Positions 25,740 through 38,000 of a stretch of 64,000 nucleotides of DNA are shown here, in pieces. The DNA is taken from NCBI GenBank assembly GCA_021442155.1, contig CM038215.1, positions 7,526,976 to 7,590,975 on the forward strand, written 5' to 3'. Position 1 is the stretch's first letter, and every line of letters starts with the position of its first letter. The notes under the pieces are model-generated. The model worked only from the letters and a program-made list of their open reading frames with translations. It ran no database searches and was not told the DNA's origin. This DNA comes from Cymbidium sinense (taxonomy: Eukaryota; Streptophyta; Magnoliopsida; Asparagales; Orchidaceae). Position numbers and translations under genes: made by a program.

Positions 25740-27190
25740 CTAATAATGTATTTGTTCAAATTACATCATCTTAACATTGTTATCAACATTTTGTGATTTC
25801 TGATGGTGCAAGCTCAAACTAACTATACAATATCATGCTAAACATATTATAGTGGGAATTAACACACTATATTATATTACAATATATGATGTTATATTAT
25901 AATTTGATATAATATAATATATTGTCTAACATTACACCACATTAGAATCACCTAAAAGGAACAAATAATAAAATTTTCTCAAAATATGAATAATGTTCAT
26001 TTTGGATGTAAAATTGTTATTTTCTATTAGAAATGGTACAAAATAGCATATTTTTTGGTGTTGCTTCTTGGTGTGTGATGTGAATTTGGCCAAATTCTTC
26101 CATCTCAACCTTCAAATTAACATTTTTGTGAGTTTTACCCAATGTATTATAACAAAAGTAAAACATACTAAAATGTAAAATAACATTTAGTAACACACCA
26201 CCACATTCATATATATGTGAAGTTATATTGTTATGTACATTATATTTTAATATGCTTTCATATAATATATTATCTTACATTACACCTTTAAATGAATCAC
26301 TTTAAGTAAAAAAATTTATAAAATTTGGTTGAAAAATGAACATTTATTTTGGATGCAAAATTCCTTTCTTTTGATTAAATGACACACCATAGCACACCCC
26401 AATGATGTTCCTAAAGCTTACCTTAAATTTGGCCAAATCCCATCATCTCACCTATAAATCAATATTTTTATGAATTATACTAGTACAAACTCTACCACAT
26501 CATACTATAACAAACTAAAATATGCTAAATAACAAGTAGTAATGCACAATAGTATGATATAATGCATGATGCTACACTATGTTATGGCATCCTATATTAT
26601 AATACACTATAATATACTATATTATATTATATTGCATATCACGTCACAAGGGATTGCTTCAAATAAAAAATCATAGAATTAGTCAAAATAATAATAATCT
26701 ATATATTTTTGTCATATTAGTTACAAATTTTAAATTGAAACAATATATTATGATGCCATGCTCTACCTATTATGAATATGGCCAAATTCCACCATTTTAA
26801 AGTCTAAATCAACATTTGTATAAATAACACTAGTGTAGGCTCAATTGGATGATTTTCAAATACTAAAAGAATTAAAAATAAATAGAATAATATATTATGA
26901 TATATGATGCTATACTATGCTACAACATATAATATTTATTTTGAACATAAAATCTTACATTTTAGACTACAAGTGGTGTAGCACACCTTTGGTACTACAA
27001 CCTAATTCCCACTTCAAATTTAACAAATTTTATCATCTGATTTATTAAATAAATATTTTTAGGATTTATATTAATATAAACTATAGGGCATAATACCATA
27101 ATATACTAAAACATTTCAAAACATCTTATAACATCCAAAAAAACATAACTACATGTTCAAATATATGATGATACATTACACTATAACATA
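25740..27190 (+). repeat. AT-rich satellite, period about 340 bp
   Basis: A landmark resembling GGCCAAATTC-CATCTCA followed by AATCAACATTTTT recurs at about 25756, 26089, 26432, 26781 and 27022, so spacing is about 335, 343, 349 and 241 bp. Between landmarks each unit has a stretch of TATAATA/TATGATA permutations and a block resembling ACAAACTAAAATATGCTAAA. The last unit is shortened. Non-coding; it ends where telomere-type repeats begin. Confidence 0.8.
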
Positions 27191-27199
27191 TGGTATTAT

Positions 27200-27430
27200 A
27201 ATATGATTTAGGGTTAGGGTTTAGCGTATTCAAATCTCTGATAATCAAGGAAAGTCTCTTGAAGTCATTTTCTTTAGCTACCATAGCTATGTAAGGATTA
27301 GGTCATTCCTTAGACCTACTTCTAATGACATCTTTATTTAAAGTTTAAGGTTTAAGGTTAGTTTAGGTTTTAGAGTTTAGGGTTTGGGGTTTAGGGTTTA
27401 GGGTTAAGGGTTAGGTTTTAGGGTTTAGGG
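27200..27430 (+). repeat. Degenerate TTTAGGG repeats with a non-repeat islet
   Basis: TTTAGGG-type units at 27203-27226 and 27340-27430 bracket about 110 bp of ordinary sequence. This is the left edge of the telomere-repeat domain. The G-rich strand is the + strand, as in all later blocks. Confidence 0.85.
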
Positions 27431-28004
27431 TTTTGGATAAAACCCAGAGGAGAAATTTTATTGCCACAAGAAGGATTACAAAGTCCTTAAGAGGGAAAAT
27501 CTCAAAACTAATGCTTGGGAGCTACAATCAACCTAGAGAAAAAAATCCCCAAACTATTACAACCAGAAGAAAGAAAAAGAAAAAGAAACTTAAGAAAAAG
27601 AGCAACAAAACAAAAGCAAAAAAGAAGAAGCCAAAGACCACAAAGAGAACAGTAGGAGAGGGAGGGCAGTAGAAGCCACAAGTAGAAGTTGACACGTGCA
27701 AAGAAAAGATGAAATACCTATAGAAGGGAAATCAAGAGAAAGATCAAGAAATAAAAGAAGAGGAAGGGAGGGAAAGTGAAAGAAAGGCTCAAGCTCAGTA
27801 TAGAAAAAAGGGGCAACCAAATTTTGTGAGCATCCAAACTCAAAAGAAGGGTTCTGATCACAAAAAAGGCTACCAACCAAAAGTAGATAAAAGGAACATC
27901 TTAGCCATCATTGCCAACAAACCTCAAAAAATGCACCCAACCAAGCAGCAAAGTCATCCATGAACAAGGGATAACAACCACCATCATAGAAGGAGAAAAA
28001 GAAA
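27431..28004 (-). other. LINE A 3' UTR with polyadenylation signal
   Basis: This segment runs from the ORF2 stop to the telomere-repeat junction. AATAAA lies on the minus strand at 27462-27457, about 25 nt before the end. A block near 27780-27880 matches blocks in the 3' UTRs of copies B (about 51605-51720) and C (about 58915-59045). Open frames here on either strand (for example a Lys-rich one at 27433-27672 on +) come from skewed composition. Confidence 0.8.
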
Positions 28005-31000
28005 TTAAGTAAATCTGACATAAGGCAAACCATCTTTATCTAAGTTAGAAAGGCCTCTTAATTTCTTTGGAATATTATCATTGGAAAATAAAGTAAAATC
28101 AAAAAGATTACTCCCCAAGCTAGCTAAAGTCATAAGCATTACCTTCTCTCAAAATATGAGTCATCTTAAAGATAGTTTAGAAATAATAGCATTAATATTC
28201 CTAAGTAAATAGAAAAGTTTAGCATTACCCTTGTGATTAGAGTTAATCATAGTAACAACCATCTTAGCATCAGATTCTAACCAAATGGAAAGAAAATTCC
28301 TCTCCAAACAAAGCATAAGAGCATGATAAACAATCCTCGGTTCAGCCATAATAAAATAAGTAGTAGAGAGAGGAGTCAGAAAAGCTAAGATAATACTCCC
28401 AAGATTATTACAAAAAATACCACCATAGCCAGACTTGTTGCAAGAGCCATCCATATTAATTTTAATACAACAATTAATAGGCTTAATCCAATAAATGATT
28501 TTATAAGAAGGACGCAAGTCACAATAAGGAAACTTAATACCCAATTTAGAAGTAACAAACTTGTAACCTCTAAAATGAGTACCACTAAGAAGCCCAACCT
28601 TGTGTAAAGATAAAATTTTTTCTTTAGTCGTAGCAATAATCCTCTTATGATTCATAGGCACATTATGATGTTTAGCATCATTTCTATCAAACCAAATAAA
28701 CCAAATCAAAGTAACACCCATAACAATTTTGATATGCCCTTTGACAGTATTAAGAAAGTTAGAGCTAAGGAGCTGCATTAAATTAAAATTACCATTAAAA
28801 GAACTAAGGTTGAATAAGTCCTCATACCAATTCCAAACTTTAGAGGCAATAGCACCATTAACAAATACATGACTAACATTCTCAATATAAAAAAGACACG
28901 AGCATTTTGAAGGAAGATAAAAACCTTTCTCCAAAAATAAAGAATCAACAACAATAAAACCCCTTAAAATCCTCCAAACAAGAATAGAATAAGAGGTAGG
29001 AATAATGTTATTTGAAATCTTAAAAAAGATAGGCGAAGAGGGTTTATTATCTCTAATATGGTGCCAAGTATCTTTAAAGGAAAAATCACCATTACTAGAA
29101 ATGTTGTAAAGAACGATTAAATAATAATACCATCAATAGGAATCTTGATGATATTATTACAAATGGAATCAGGAATCAAGTCATACAAAAGAGAATGATT
29201 CCAATCACCATTTAAAATAAAATGATTAACTTTCAAAAGAAGTAGAGTGAGTATTAAGCATAGAATCAATAGATGTCTCCCCCATCCAATTATCTTGCCA
29301 AAAGAAAGAGGAGCCACTATTAATATGCTAGAAAATGAGAGGTTATGCTTGCCATTTAACAGTACAAAGGTGTTTCCAACCAATAAAGTCACCATGCTTA
29401 TAGCTACAAGTTAAAGGATGTTTACCTTTGCAGTATTTATAATTCATAAAATTAGCCCAAAGACTAACATTCTTCACGAAATTCCTCCAAAGTTTATAAG
29501 AAAAAATTAGTGGAATCCAACAAGGACTGCGGATAACCTTCAAATAAATGTACCACACATGTTAGACCAAGAAGCCCAATGAAGCCTTTTGGAAAGTCTA
29601 GAGCCTCAAAAAATTATTAAAAACTTCAATCGCATAATAATAAGAGAAGTTGGAACAATATTAAGTAAAATAAAAGGAAGAGAAAAAAGAATACTTTTAG
29701 TAACAATTAATCTACCACCAAAAGATAAAAAATGAAATTCAAGGGTAGAAATCTTATTCTGAATATTTTGGATAACCTCATCAAAAAGGTGAGACCTCTT
29801 AGGACCATAGTATAAAGGAGAACCTATATACTTGATAGGAAGACATTGATGAGAAAATCCAGTAATATCCTTAATTATATTGATTCTATGAGTAGATATA
29901 ATAAATAAGGGGGATAAAATAGCTTTTTTGAGTACTAACCAAGAGGCCACTTTCCTTTTCAAACTTATTCAAAAAGACCTTCAATTTTTTGACATATTGT
30001 AATGAGCCATTACAAAATATAATGAAGTAATCAACAAAACTTAAGTGGGATATAGCCAAACCAAGATTCCAAATACATGCTAGAATTCTTCTTAAACAAA
30101 AATTAAGCCAAGAGACAAATATTCAATAGCAATAATAAAAGTGATGGAGAAAGAGGATCACTTTGTTCTAATACCTTGAAGACTTAAAGAAGTCAAAGTT
30201 TTCACCATTAATAACTAAAGAGAACCAAACATTACAAATGATATTGTTAACCAAAGAGATAAATTTAGTAGAAACTAAATAAAGAAAGAATGTTGTTAAA
30301 AAATCCCAAGAAATGTTATCATAAGCTTTAGTAATATCAAGCTTAAAAAGTTAATTGCCACCTCTAGTTTCACATTTAAGTCATGAATTAATTCTTGTGC
30401 AAGCAAGATGTCGTCAAAGATAATCCTACCTTTCACAAAGCTAGTTTGATTAGGAGAAATAATCTTAGGAAAAAATTTACCAAGCCAACTAGTCAGAATT
30501 TTAAAAATCAATTTATTAAAGAAAGTACAAAGATTAATAGGTCTAAACTCATTCCAAAAGTCAGGATTATCTTTCAAGGGAATAAGAACAATTTTTGTAG
30601 AGGTGAAATATTTAAGAATAGAATTCTCAAGAAAGAAACCCCTCATAGCATTAACAAGATCAGATTTAATAATAAACCAAGCTTTTTGAAAGAGTAAAGT
30701 AGAGTAGCCATCCGACCCTACAATAGAATCATCATTCATACCATTATAAATATTAAAAATTTCCTCATCCAAAGGAAGAGCAACCAAGAAATCATTATCC
30801 TCAAGACATAATAGAAGGAATGATGAGGGTTAGATAACGATCAAGTTGATAATTTTATTTAAAAGATCTTTAAAATAGTTAATAGTAGAAGAAAAAAATA
30901 TCCTCTTTTTTGGTGATCCAAGAACCATCAGAATTCTCAATTATGAATTTTCCCAAGAACTCTCCTTTTCATAACCAAAGCATGAAAATATTTGGTGTTT

Positions 31001-32032
31001 CTTTCGCCCTTAGAAAGATGTTTAGAAGCCTCCTTTTTTCTCCACTAGGTTTCCTCCATATCCTGAAACATAATGAGGTTATCTTTAGCTTCAGCAAGGT
31101 TAGAGCAAAAAAGGAATCATTAATAACATGTTCATCTAAATCTTTCATCTTTTGCTCCATATTGATATTATCAAAAGATTTTTGAAACAATTTCTATTCC
31201 ACCAATTAATATGATGCTTAAGCCTTTTCAGTTTAAGCCAGAATCTCTTCATACTAAAAGCAAAATCATCAGGAGAAAGAGGAGCATACCAATTAGAAGC
31301 AATAGCATCAAGAAAACTACTATCTTGTAACCACATATTTTGAAATCAAAAATTTTTAATGACATTATTGTTATGAACAGCATCCTTAATGGAAATCAAA
31401 AGAGAAGCATGATCTAAGAGAGTTCTACTAAGGTGTTCAATTGAAGTCAAAGGCCAACGGTTATTAAATAAGGCACGATCTAAACATTGCCAAAGTCTAT
31501 GATTATTCCAAGTAAACTAAGAGCCAATAAAACCAACATCATGCATATTACAATCCAGGATCTTATTCAAAAAATCTTCCATAGAATGTAAATTCAGAGA
31601 AAAACCCCCTTTCCTTTCATTCACAGAAAGGACCATCTTAAAATCCCCACCAATAATCCAAGAATCATTAATAGTAGAAGCAAAAGTAGATAATTGATCC
31701 CAAAGAATCCTCCTCTCAATCTTATTTTAAGAAGCATAAACAAAAGAGCCAAAAGCATGATAATCACCAAAAGAAATATCCACATTTACAACTTGATCAT
31801 TAATGACATTAATAGAAAGTGGATTATTCCAAAATAACCAAATCTTATTGCTATTGTTAAAAAAATAATTGGAAAAACCATTCATTCTAGCCACATGCAT
31901 AATTTTAGAAGAAAAAAAAAAGAGGTTCAAGAATAACCAAGAAATTGACATTATAAACCCAAGGTTCCTAATCCTATTCTTAATAGCAAGAGTACCAATG
32001 TCCCTAACATTCCAAATAAGAAAATTAAACAT
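28005..32032 (-). pseudogene. LINE A ORF2 (endonuclease, reverse transcriptase, RNase H), broken
   Basis: ORF2 starts at ATG 32032 with MFNFLIWNVRDIGTLAIKNR, the start of an APE-type endonuclease; GGDFKMV near 31640 and a DHASLL motif near 31410 are later endonuclease landmarks. RT follows: IVGSDGYSTLLFQKAW, IVLIPLKDNPDFWNEFRPIN and SFVKGRIIFDDILLAQELIH (about 30390-30720). The RT active site reads FVDY instead of FADD at about 30025-30036, so one catalytic Asp is lost. The stretch at 28880-28160 includes HVFVNGAIASKVWNWY (the zinc-binding-type region) and a plant RNase H with IKINMDGSCNKSGYGG. The frame ends at GLSNLDKDGLPYVRFT and a stop at 28005. There are many frameshifts. Confidence 0.9.
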
Positions 32033-32103
32033 GAATTATTATTGGGTAAAGAAGATGAAGAAGATCGAGTCGATTTAGAAACTTTAGGAGGAAAATTTTT
32101 GAA

Positions 32104-33561
32104 CTATTTTTTCTTTTTCACAAAAATAGTTTGAAAACCAATTTCATTTCCCAAAGATTCATCATCAGAAGGAGCATTAGAACTCTTAACAACTATAGAT
32201 TTGGTAGGAGATTCCAAGTGATAAGGCACTAAAGCATTTTTATCCATTAATTGAGAAGAAAGCATAAGAAAACTTCCATCAGAATTAATAGTTAAAGAAG
32301 GAGCAAAAATGAATTTGTTAAGCAAGCAAGAAATAGGTTGCACAAAATCCATCATAACCATACCATCAACATCTTCCATATTTAAAGAATTTAAATCATC
32401 ATTTTCTTTTAGAGGTTCTTGAAAATCAAAAAGAGAAACATTATCTATAAAATTTTCAGGTTGTAAAACACAAGTATCTTTAAAGGAAGAAATCAAAACA
32501 AGATTATCATCATCTTGCACAATTTATGAAAGCAAAGGAATAAAAGCAGCTGAAATCTACTTTTCATTCAAAACAACATCTTCATTTCTACAGCATTTTC
32601 AAAACCATTCTCAAGAGGTAAAGCATTAGAAAGACTCAGAATACCATCAACAACATCTTTATCTTTTCTGAAAGAAGCAAAAAATTTATTTTTATCAGTT
32701 AAATGATCTCCAGATTGATCAATCAGCTTAGGAATTTTAATAGATTTTTTCCTAAGTTGAGGATGAGAAGTGAAACAATTCGAAAAGACATGGCCATGGG
32801 TTTTGCAATGATTGCAAAAAATAGGATGCTTTTCAAATTCAATTGACTGAAAATAACCATACTTTTCAAACCCTATCCAAATATCCTTAGGGAACTTCTT
32901 TGTAACATCAATTTCAACAAGGATATAAGCAACTGAAGGTCGAGACTTATCCACAGTTGCTTGATCAATTTGTAAAGGTCTACCAAAAATAGACCCAATC
33001 GCATGAAGAAATTGATAATTAACAAAATGAATCATAAGATTAGGCAAAGCAATCTAAACCAGCTATATAAGAGATTCTTCTTGAATGTAAAAAAAGGTGT
33101 CCATTTAAGAATGTTCATTTGATAATTTTTAACATAATAAGAATGAGAGAAAATTTGGCTATAGTCAAGATCATTAGATAACTTAATGAGGACATGATGA
33201 CCATCCAACAAACTGGCTGAAAATGCATCGAAAAGCTTTAAATCATGAAAGAAAAATTGAATATCTTCCATATTAGGCTGATAAAAGAAAATTTACCAAT
33301 CAAAGTAAAGGCATAAGGTTTGGCAAGTTTCTCGATATCCAAATCAAAACTCATAATAGCTGGAATGCCTTTAAAATTTGTATGAACAAGATTAATCAAA
33401 AATTCAGGGGAGGTTGAAGCATCATTACCAGATAAGGTATCTTTGAAGGATTTAGAAGAAGCAACCTTAGATTTACCCAATAGAAAATCTTCCCTAGGAG
33501 GAGCAGTAAAAATTGTCTATTTAGCCTTGCCAAATGTCAGATTGAACTCCATGGAAGCCAT
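32104..33561 (-). pseudogene. LINE A ORF1 (RNA-binding protein with zinc knuckle), broken
   Basis: The first ATG on the minus strand is at 33561, giving MASMEFNLTFGKAK and then a stop at codon 15; the frame continues to about 33290 with SFKDTLSGND. A shifted frame gives the middle part. The last third carries IWIGFEKYGYFQSIEFEKHP followed by CNHCKTHGHVFSNC, a C-x2-C-x4-H-x4-C knuckle at about 32770-32815. This layout (a DUF4283-like part then a knuckle) is that of plant L1 ORF1 proteins, which coat element RNA. The acidic C-terminus ends at VKKKK and a stop at 32104, 72 nt before the ORF2 ATG. Confidence 0.85.
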
Positions 33562-33713
33562 TGAAATCAAGGGAGAGGAGGATACCCAGCCAAAGGTAGA
33601 AAAAGGAAGGGCTTACTAGTGAAAATCCTCACATCAGCCAGCAGAAATGATGAAGGAAAATGGGGTTCTTGAATCACCATTTTGAAAGGGGAGAACACAT
33701 GGGAGTTTTATTT

Positions 33714-34033
33714 TGTTTAGGTTAGGTTAGGGTTAGGGGTTATGGTTTAGGGTTTAGGGTTTTAGGGTTAGGCTTTAGGTTTAGGGTTTTTTTAGTTTAG
33801 TTAGGTTTTAGGTTTTAGTTTAGGGTTTAGGGTTTAGGGTTTTAGTTTAGGGTTTAGGGGGTTTAGGGTTTAGGTTTTAGGCTTTTTGGGTGTAGGGTTT
33901 AGGGTTTATTGTAGGGTTTAGTTTAGGGTTTAGGGTTTTAGTTTAGTTTAGGGTTTTAGGGTTTAGGTTTAGTTTAGGGTTTATGGTTTATTTTGGTTTA
34001 GTTTAAGTTTTAGTTTAGGGTTTAGGGTTTAGG
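33714..34033 (+). repeat. Interstitial telomere-type repeats
   Basis: Degenerate TTTAGGG with the G-rich strand on +. The first units, next to the LINE A 5' end, are hexamer-like (GGTTAGGGTTAGGGG at about 33726); heptamers dominate further on. Frequent variants are TTTTAGGG, TTTAGG and TTAGTTTAGGG. Confidence 0.95.
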
Positions 34034-34506
34034 TTTTTTTAAATGGTGAATAAATTTAAATTAAACATATCTTCTTTTTAATTTCATCAACCTAGTATCA
34101 CCCCAAGTTTTCTAAGACACAAGTGATGACATAGATATAATATCAGCACACATAGAGCAAATCAAAATCCCAAGAGACATATAACCATCTCTACTATAAA
34201 GACATAGTTCCATAGCGTGGATCGACCATTCTTCAATTTCTAGTCATCGACTAACCCTATCTCTCGAGTAGCATTATCTGCCATCATATCCCTGATCTCT
34301 CCTTCCGCCACCACCATGACTTTAACCTCCGTCGCTCTTCCCACCTCCATAACCATCACTACTCTGACCACCACCTCCATATCCACCAGCACCTCCATCC
34401 CCCACCACCACTGCGATAACTACCACACTGCCTTCACCTCCATCAGTAGATCTAGACTGAGCCTAGTTGACGGTGATGTTCTTGCCATCATGGTTCTGCT
34501 CATTTT
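34034..34506 (-). pseudogene. Retroposed glycine-rich RNA-binding protein fragment, copy 1
   Basis: Read on the minus strand, the segment starts inside the end of an RRM with NHDGKNITVN, a stop, then AQSRSTDGGEG. A Gly/Tyr-rich tail follows (GGAGGYGGGGQSSDGYGGG, then GGGGRRDQGYDG), then about 240 nt of 3' UTR, then a run of seven A at the junction with telomere repeat (34040-34034). DGKNITVN followed by AQSR and Gly-rich repeats is the signature of plant GRP7/GRP2-type RNA-binding proteins, which bind RNA in cold and circadian responses. Several stops break the frame. The truncated 5' end and the A run suggest an RNA-derived copy. Confidence 0.82.
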
Positions 34507-34614
34507 TAGGGTTTAAGGTTTAGGATTTAAGGTTAGTTTAGGGTTTAGGGTTTAGGGTATGGGGTTTAGGGTTTAAGTTTTAGTTTACAGTTTAGGGTTT
34601 AAAGTTTCTTTTAA
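34507..34614 (+). repeat. Telomere-type repeats between the two gene-fragment copies
   Basis: About 108 bp of degenerate TTTAGGG separates two copies of the same pseudogene fragment. Confidence 0.9.
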
Positions 34615-35045
34615 CAGAGAATAAATTCAGATTCAATGTTTCATCTTTTCAATTTCATTAACCAAATAGCACCCCATGTTTTCTAAGACACAAGCGATGA
34701 CATAGATATAAAATGAGCCCCCATACAGCAAATTAAAAACCCAAGATAAGTAGAATTGTATGTACCATAAAGATAGTTCCATAAGCAGCAGATCGGATCG
34801 ATCATTCTTCAGTTTCTCCACTTCCCATCAGAACCACCCTCGCCTCTTGAGTAATAGCAACTGCCATCATATCCCTGATCTCTCCCATCACAACCACCAT
34901 GGTTTCCAGCTCTCATCTCCATATAGCCAAACCTTGCTCCATTATACTCCTCTAGATCCCCACCACCACTGATAGCCTCTGCCTTCACCTTCACCCAAGG
35001 ATCTGGCATAATTGATGATGTTTTCACCAAGGTTTTTCCTATTCT
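34615..35045 (-). pseudogene. Retroposed glycine-rich RNA-binding protein fragment, copy 2
   Basis: It aligns with copy 1 across the 3' UTR (shared minus-strand blocks such as ATATCTATGTCATC and TGTGTCTTAGAAAAC) and the coding end. On the minus strand it begins with NLGENIINYA, equivalent to the DGKNITVN segment of copy 1. A frame of 73 codons (35030-34812) continues through NHGGCDGRDQGYDGSCYYSR and ends GSDGKWRN with a stop, close to the Gly-rich Asn-Trp-Arg-Asn ending known in such proteins. Indels shift the frame at the start. Both copies are truncated at nearly the same codon, so they probably arose by duplication of one insertion together with flanking telomere repeat. Confidence 0.82.
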
Positions 35046-38000
35046 TAGGGTTTAGGGTTTAGGGTTAGTTTAGGGTTTAGGGTTTAAAATTTTAGGGTTT
35101 AGTGTTTAGGGTTTAAGGTTTAGGGTTAGGGTTAGGGCTTAGGGTTTAGGGTTTAGGGTTTAAGATTTATGATTATTTTAGTGTTTATGGTTTAGAGTTT
35201 TTTAAGGTTTAGGGTTTAGGGTTTAGGGTATAGGGTATAGGGTTTAGGATTGTTTGTTTGGGGTTTAGGGTATAGTATTTAGGTTTTAGGTTTTTTTTTA
35301 AATTAAGTAAACTAGTAGGTTTAGTTTATTTAGTTAAATTTTTATTTATTTGATTTTATTTATTTTTTATTTTTATTTAGGTTTTTTTTATTTAGTTTAG
35401 TTTATTTATTTTAGTTTATTTTTTATTTTTTTATTTTTTAAGTTTAGGTTTATTTTTAGTTGAGTTTTATGTTTATTTTATTTTTTGGGTTTTAGTTTCA
35501 TTTTTGATTTTTAGGCTTAGGTTTAGGTTTTTGCTTTTATTTTATTTTTTTAAGTTTAAATTTTAGGTTTATTTTTAGGTTTTATTAGTAGTTAGGTTTA
35601 AGTTTATTTTTAGTTTATTTTGTTTAATTTAGTTTAGGTTTTGTTTTATGTTTTAGTTTAGGTTTTTATTTTAATTTATTTTGGTTTAGGTATTTTTATT
35701 TATTTTATTTTTAGGTTTTATTTAGATTAGATTTTGGTATTTAGGTTTTTAGGGTGTAAGGATTAGGGTTTAGGGTTTAGGGTTTCAAGGTTTTGGGTTT
35801 TAGGGTTTAAATTTTAAGGTTAGTTTAGGGTTTAGGGTTTAGGGTTTAGGGTTTAGTGTTTAGTCTTTAGGGTTTAGGATTTTAGTTTGAGTTTAGGATT
35901 AGGGTTAGTTTAGGTTTAGCTTTAGTTTTAGCTTTAGATTTTTTTAGTTTAGGGTTTATAGTTAGTTTAGGGTTTAGTTTAGGGTTTTAGGTTTTAAGTT
36001 TAGTTTAGGTTTATAGTTTAGAGTTAGTTATTTTAATTTAGGGTTTAGGGTTTAGGGTTTAGGATTTAGGGTTTAGGGTTTAAGTTAGTAGGTTTACGGT
36101 TGTAGATTTAGGGTTTAGGGTCTAGGGTTAGTTTTAGGGTTAAGGTTTTAGGCTTTAGGGTTTAGGATTTATGGTTTAGGTTTTAAATTAAGTAAACCAG
36201 TAGGTTTAGGTTTATTTAGTTTATTTTTTATTTATTTGAGTTTATTTTATTTTTTATTTTTATTTAATATAGTTAATTTATTTAGGTCTTTTTATTTTAG
36301 TTTAGATTTTTTATTTTGTTTATTTTTTAGTTGAGTTTTATTTTTATTTTATTTTTTTGGTTTAGGTTTAGGTTTTAGTTTTTATTTTATTTTTTAGGTT
36401 TAGGTTTTAGGTTTATTTCTAGGTTTTATTTTTTTAGTTTTTATTTAGGTTTATTTTTAGTTTATTTTATTTTATTTAGTTTATGTTTAGGTTTAGTTTA
36501 TTTTAGTTTAATATTACATTTATTTTATTTTGTTTATTTTATTTTTATTTTAGGTGTAGGTTTTTTTTTTTTATTTTTTAGATTTTTTTATTTTAGGTTG
36601 ATGTTTTGATTTAGTTTTTATTTTATTTTATTTTATTTTATGTTCATTTTATTTTTAGTTTTTATTTTATTTAGGTTTTTTATTTTTTTAGTTTATTTTA
36701 TGTTTATATTTATTTTATTTTAGCTTATTTTAATTTTATATTTTATTTTATTTTTAGGTTTAGGTTTAGGGGTAGTTTAGGTTTTTTTATTTTTTTTATT
36801 TAGGTTTAGATTTTTTATTTATTTTATAGGTTTTATTTCAGGTTTAGGTTTTAAGTTTAAGTGGGGTTTAATGTTTAGTGTTTAACATTTAGAGTTTAGG
36901 GTTTTAGGGTTTTAGGGTTTAGGGTTTTAAGGTTTAAGATTTAGGGTTAAGGTTTAAGCTTTAGGGTTTAGGGTTTAAGGTTCAGTGTTTAGGGTTTTGG
37001 GTTTTGATTTAAGTTTAGTTTAGGAGGTTTGTTAGGGTTTAGAGTTTAGGGTTTTAAGTTTAAGGTTAGTTTAGGGTTTAGGGTTTAGGGTTTGGAGTTT
37101 AAGGTTTAAGTTTTGGTTTATAGTTTAAGATTAGGGTTTAGGGTTTAGGGTTTAGGGTTTAGGGTTTAGGTTTAGGATTTAGGGTTTAGTTTAGTTTAGG
37201 TTAGGTTTAGGTTTAGGGTTTAGGGTTTAAATTAGGATTTAGGGTTTATGGTTTTATTTAGGGTTTAGGGTTTTTTTTTAAATTAGTATTATTTATTTAT
37301 TTTTATTTTAGTTTATTTTATTTTATTTTATTTAGGTTTATTTTTTATTTTATTTATTTTAATTTATTTAGGTTTATTTATTTTAGGTTTTATTTTAGTT
37401 TATTTTTAGGTTTAGTCTTATGTTTATACTTATTTTTAAACTTAGTTTTTTATTTTATTTTTTTTTTAGGTTTTTTTTATGTTTATTGATTTTTATTTAT
37501 TTTTTTTAGATTTAAGTTTTAGGTTTTATTTTAGTTTTATTTTTAGGTTTATTTTTAATTTAGGTCTAAATTTATTAGTTTTATTTAGTTTATGGTTTAG
37601 GTTTACTTTGTTTCAGGCTTAGGTTTAGGTATTACTTATTTTTAGTTTAGGTTTAAGCTTATTTTATTTTGTTTATTTTAGTTGTAGGTTTTTTTTAGTT
37701 TAGGGTTTAGGTTTTTTATTTATTTTTAGTTTTATTTAAGGTTATTTTTTAGGTTTAGACTTTTCTTTAGTTTTTATTTAATTTTATTTTAAGTTTATTT
37801 TTTTATTTTACATTTCATTTTTATATTATTTATGTTTTTTTGATTTATTTTATTTTTTTTAGTTTAGTTAAGGTTTTTATTTATTTTATTTTATTTTATT
37901 TTTATTTTTTATTTTATTTTATTTTTACTTTTAATTTAGGTTTAGGTTTAGGTTTAGGTTTAGGTTTAAGTTTTAGTTTAGGTCTTTATTTTCTTTTATT

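Larger units (their letters stand above)
27431..33713 (-). mobile_element. L1-type LINE, copy A, near full length, decayed
   Basis: Read on the minus strand, this is a two-ORF LINE of about 6.3 kb. It has a 5' UTR of about 150 nt, ORF1 with a CCHC knuckle (33561-32104), ORF2 with endonuclease, RT, a zinc-binding-type region and RNase H (32032-28005), and a 3' UTR of about 570 nt. Both ends join telomere-type repeat directly. The 3' end shows only four residues of possible poly(A) (27431-27434). It is the most complete of three related copies; the others are at 51287-55886 and 58529-64000. Stops, frameshifts and a mutated RT active site show it is inactive. Confidence 0.93.

Noticed and set aside
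27433..27672. Lys-rich open frame of 79 codons on +
   Set aside because: It is antisense to the LINE A 3' UTR and starts at the telomere junction; the Lys content follows from A-rich sequence.
34316..34516. Thr/Ser-rich open frame on +
   Set aside because: It is the antisense of the glycine-rich tail of the retroposed pseudogene copy 1, whose coding sense is on the minus strand.
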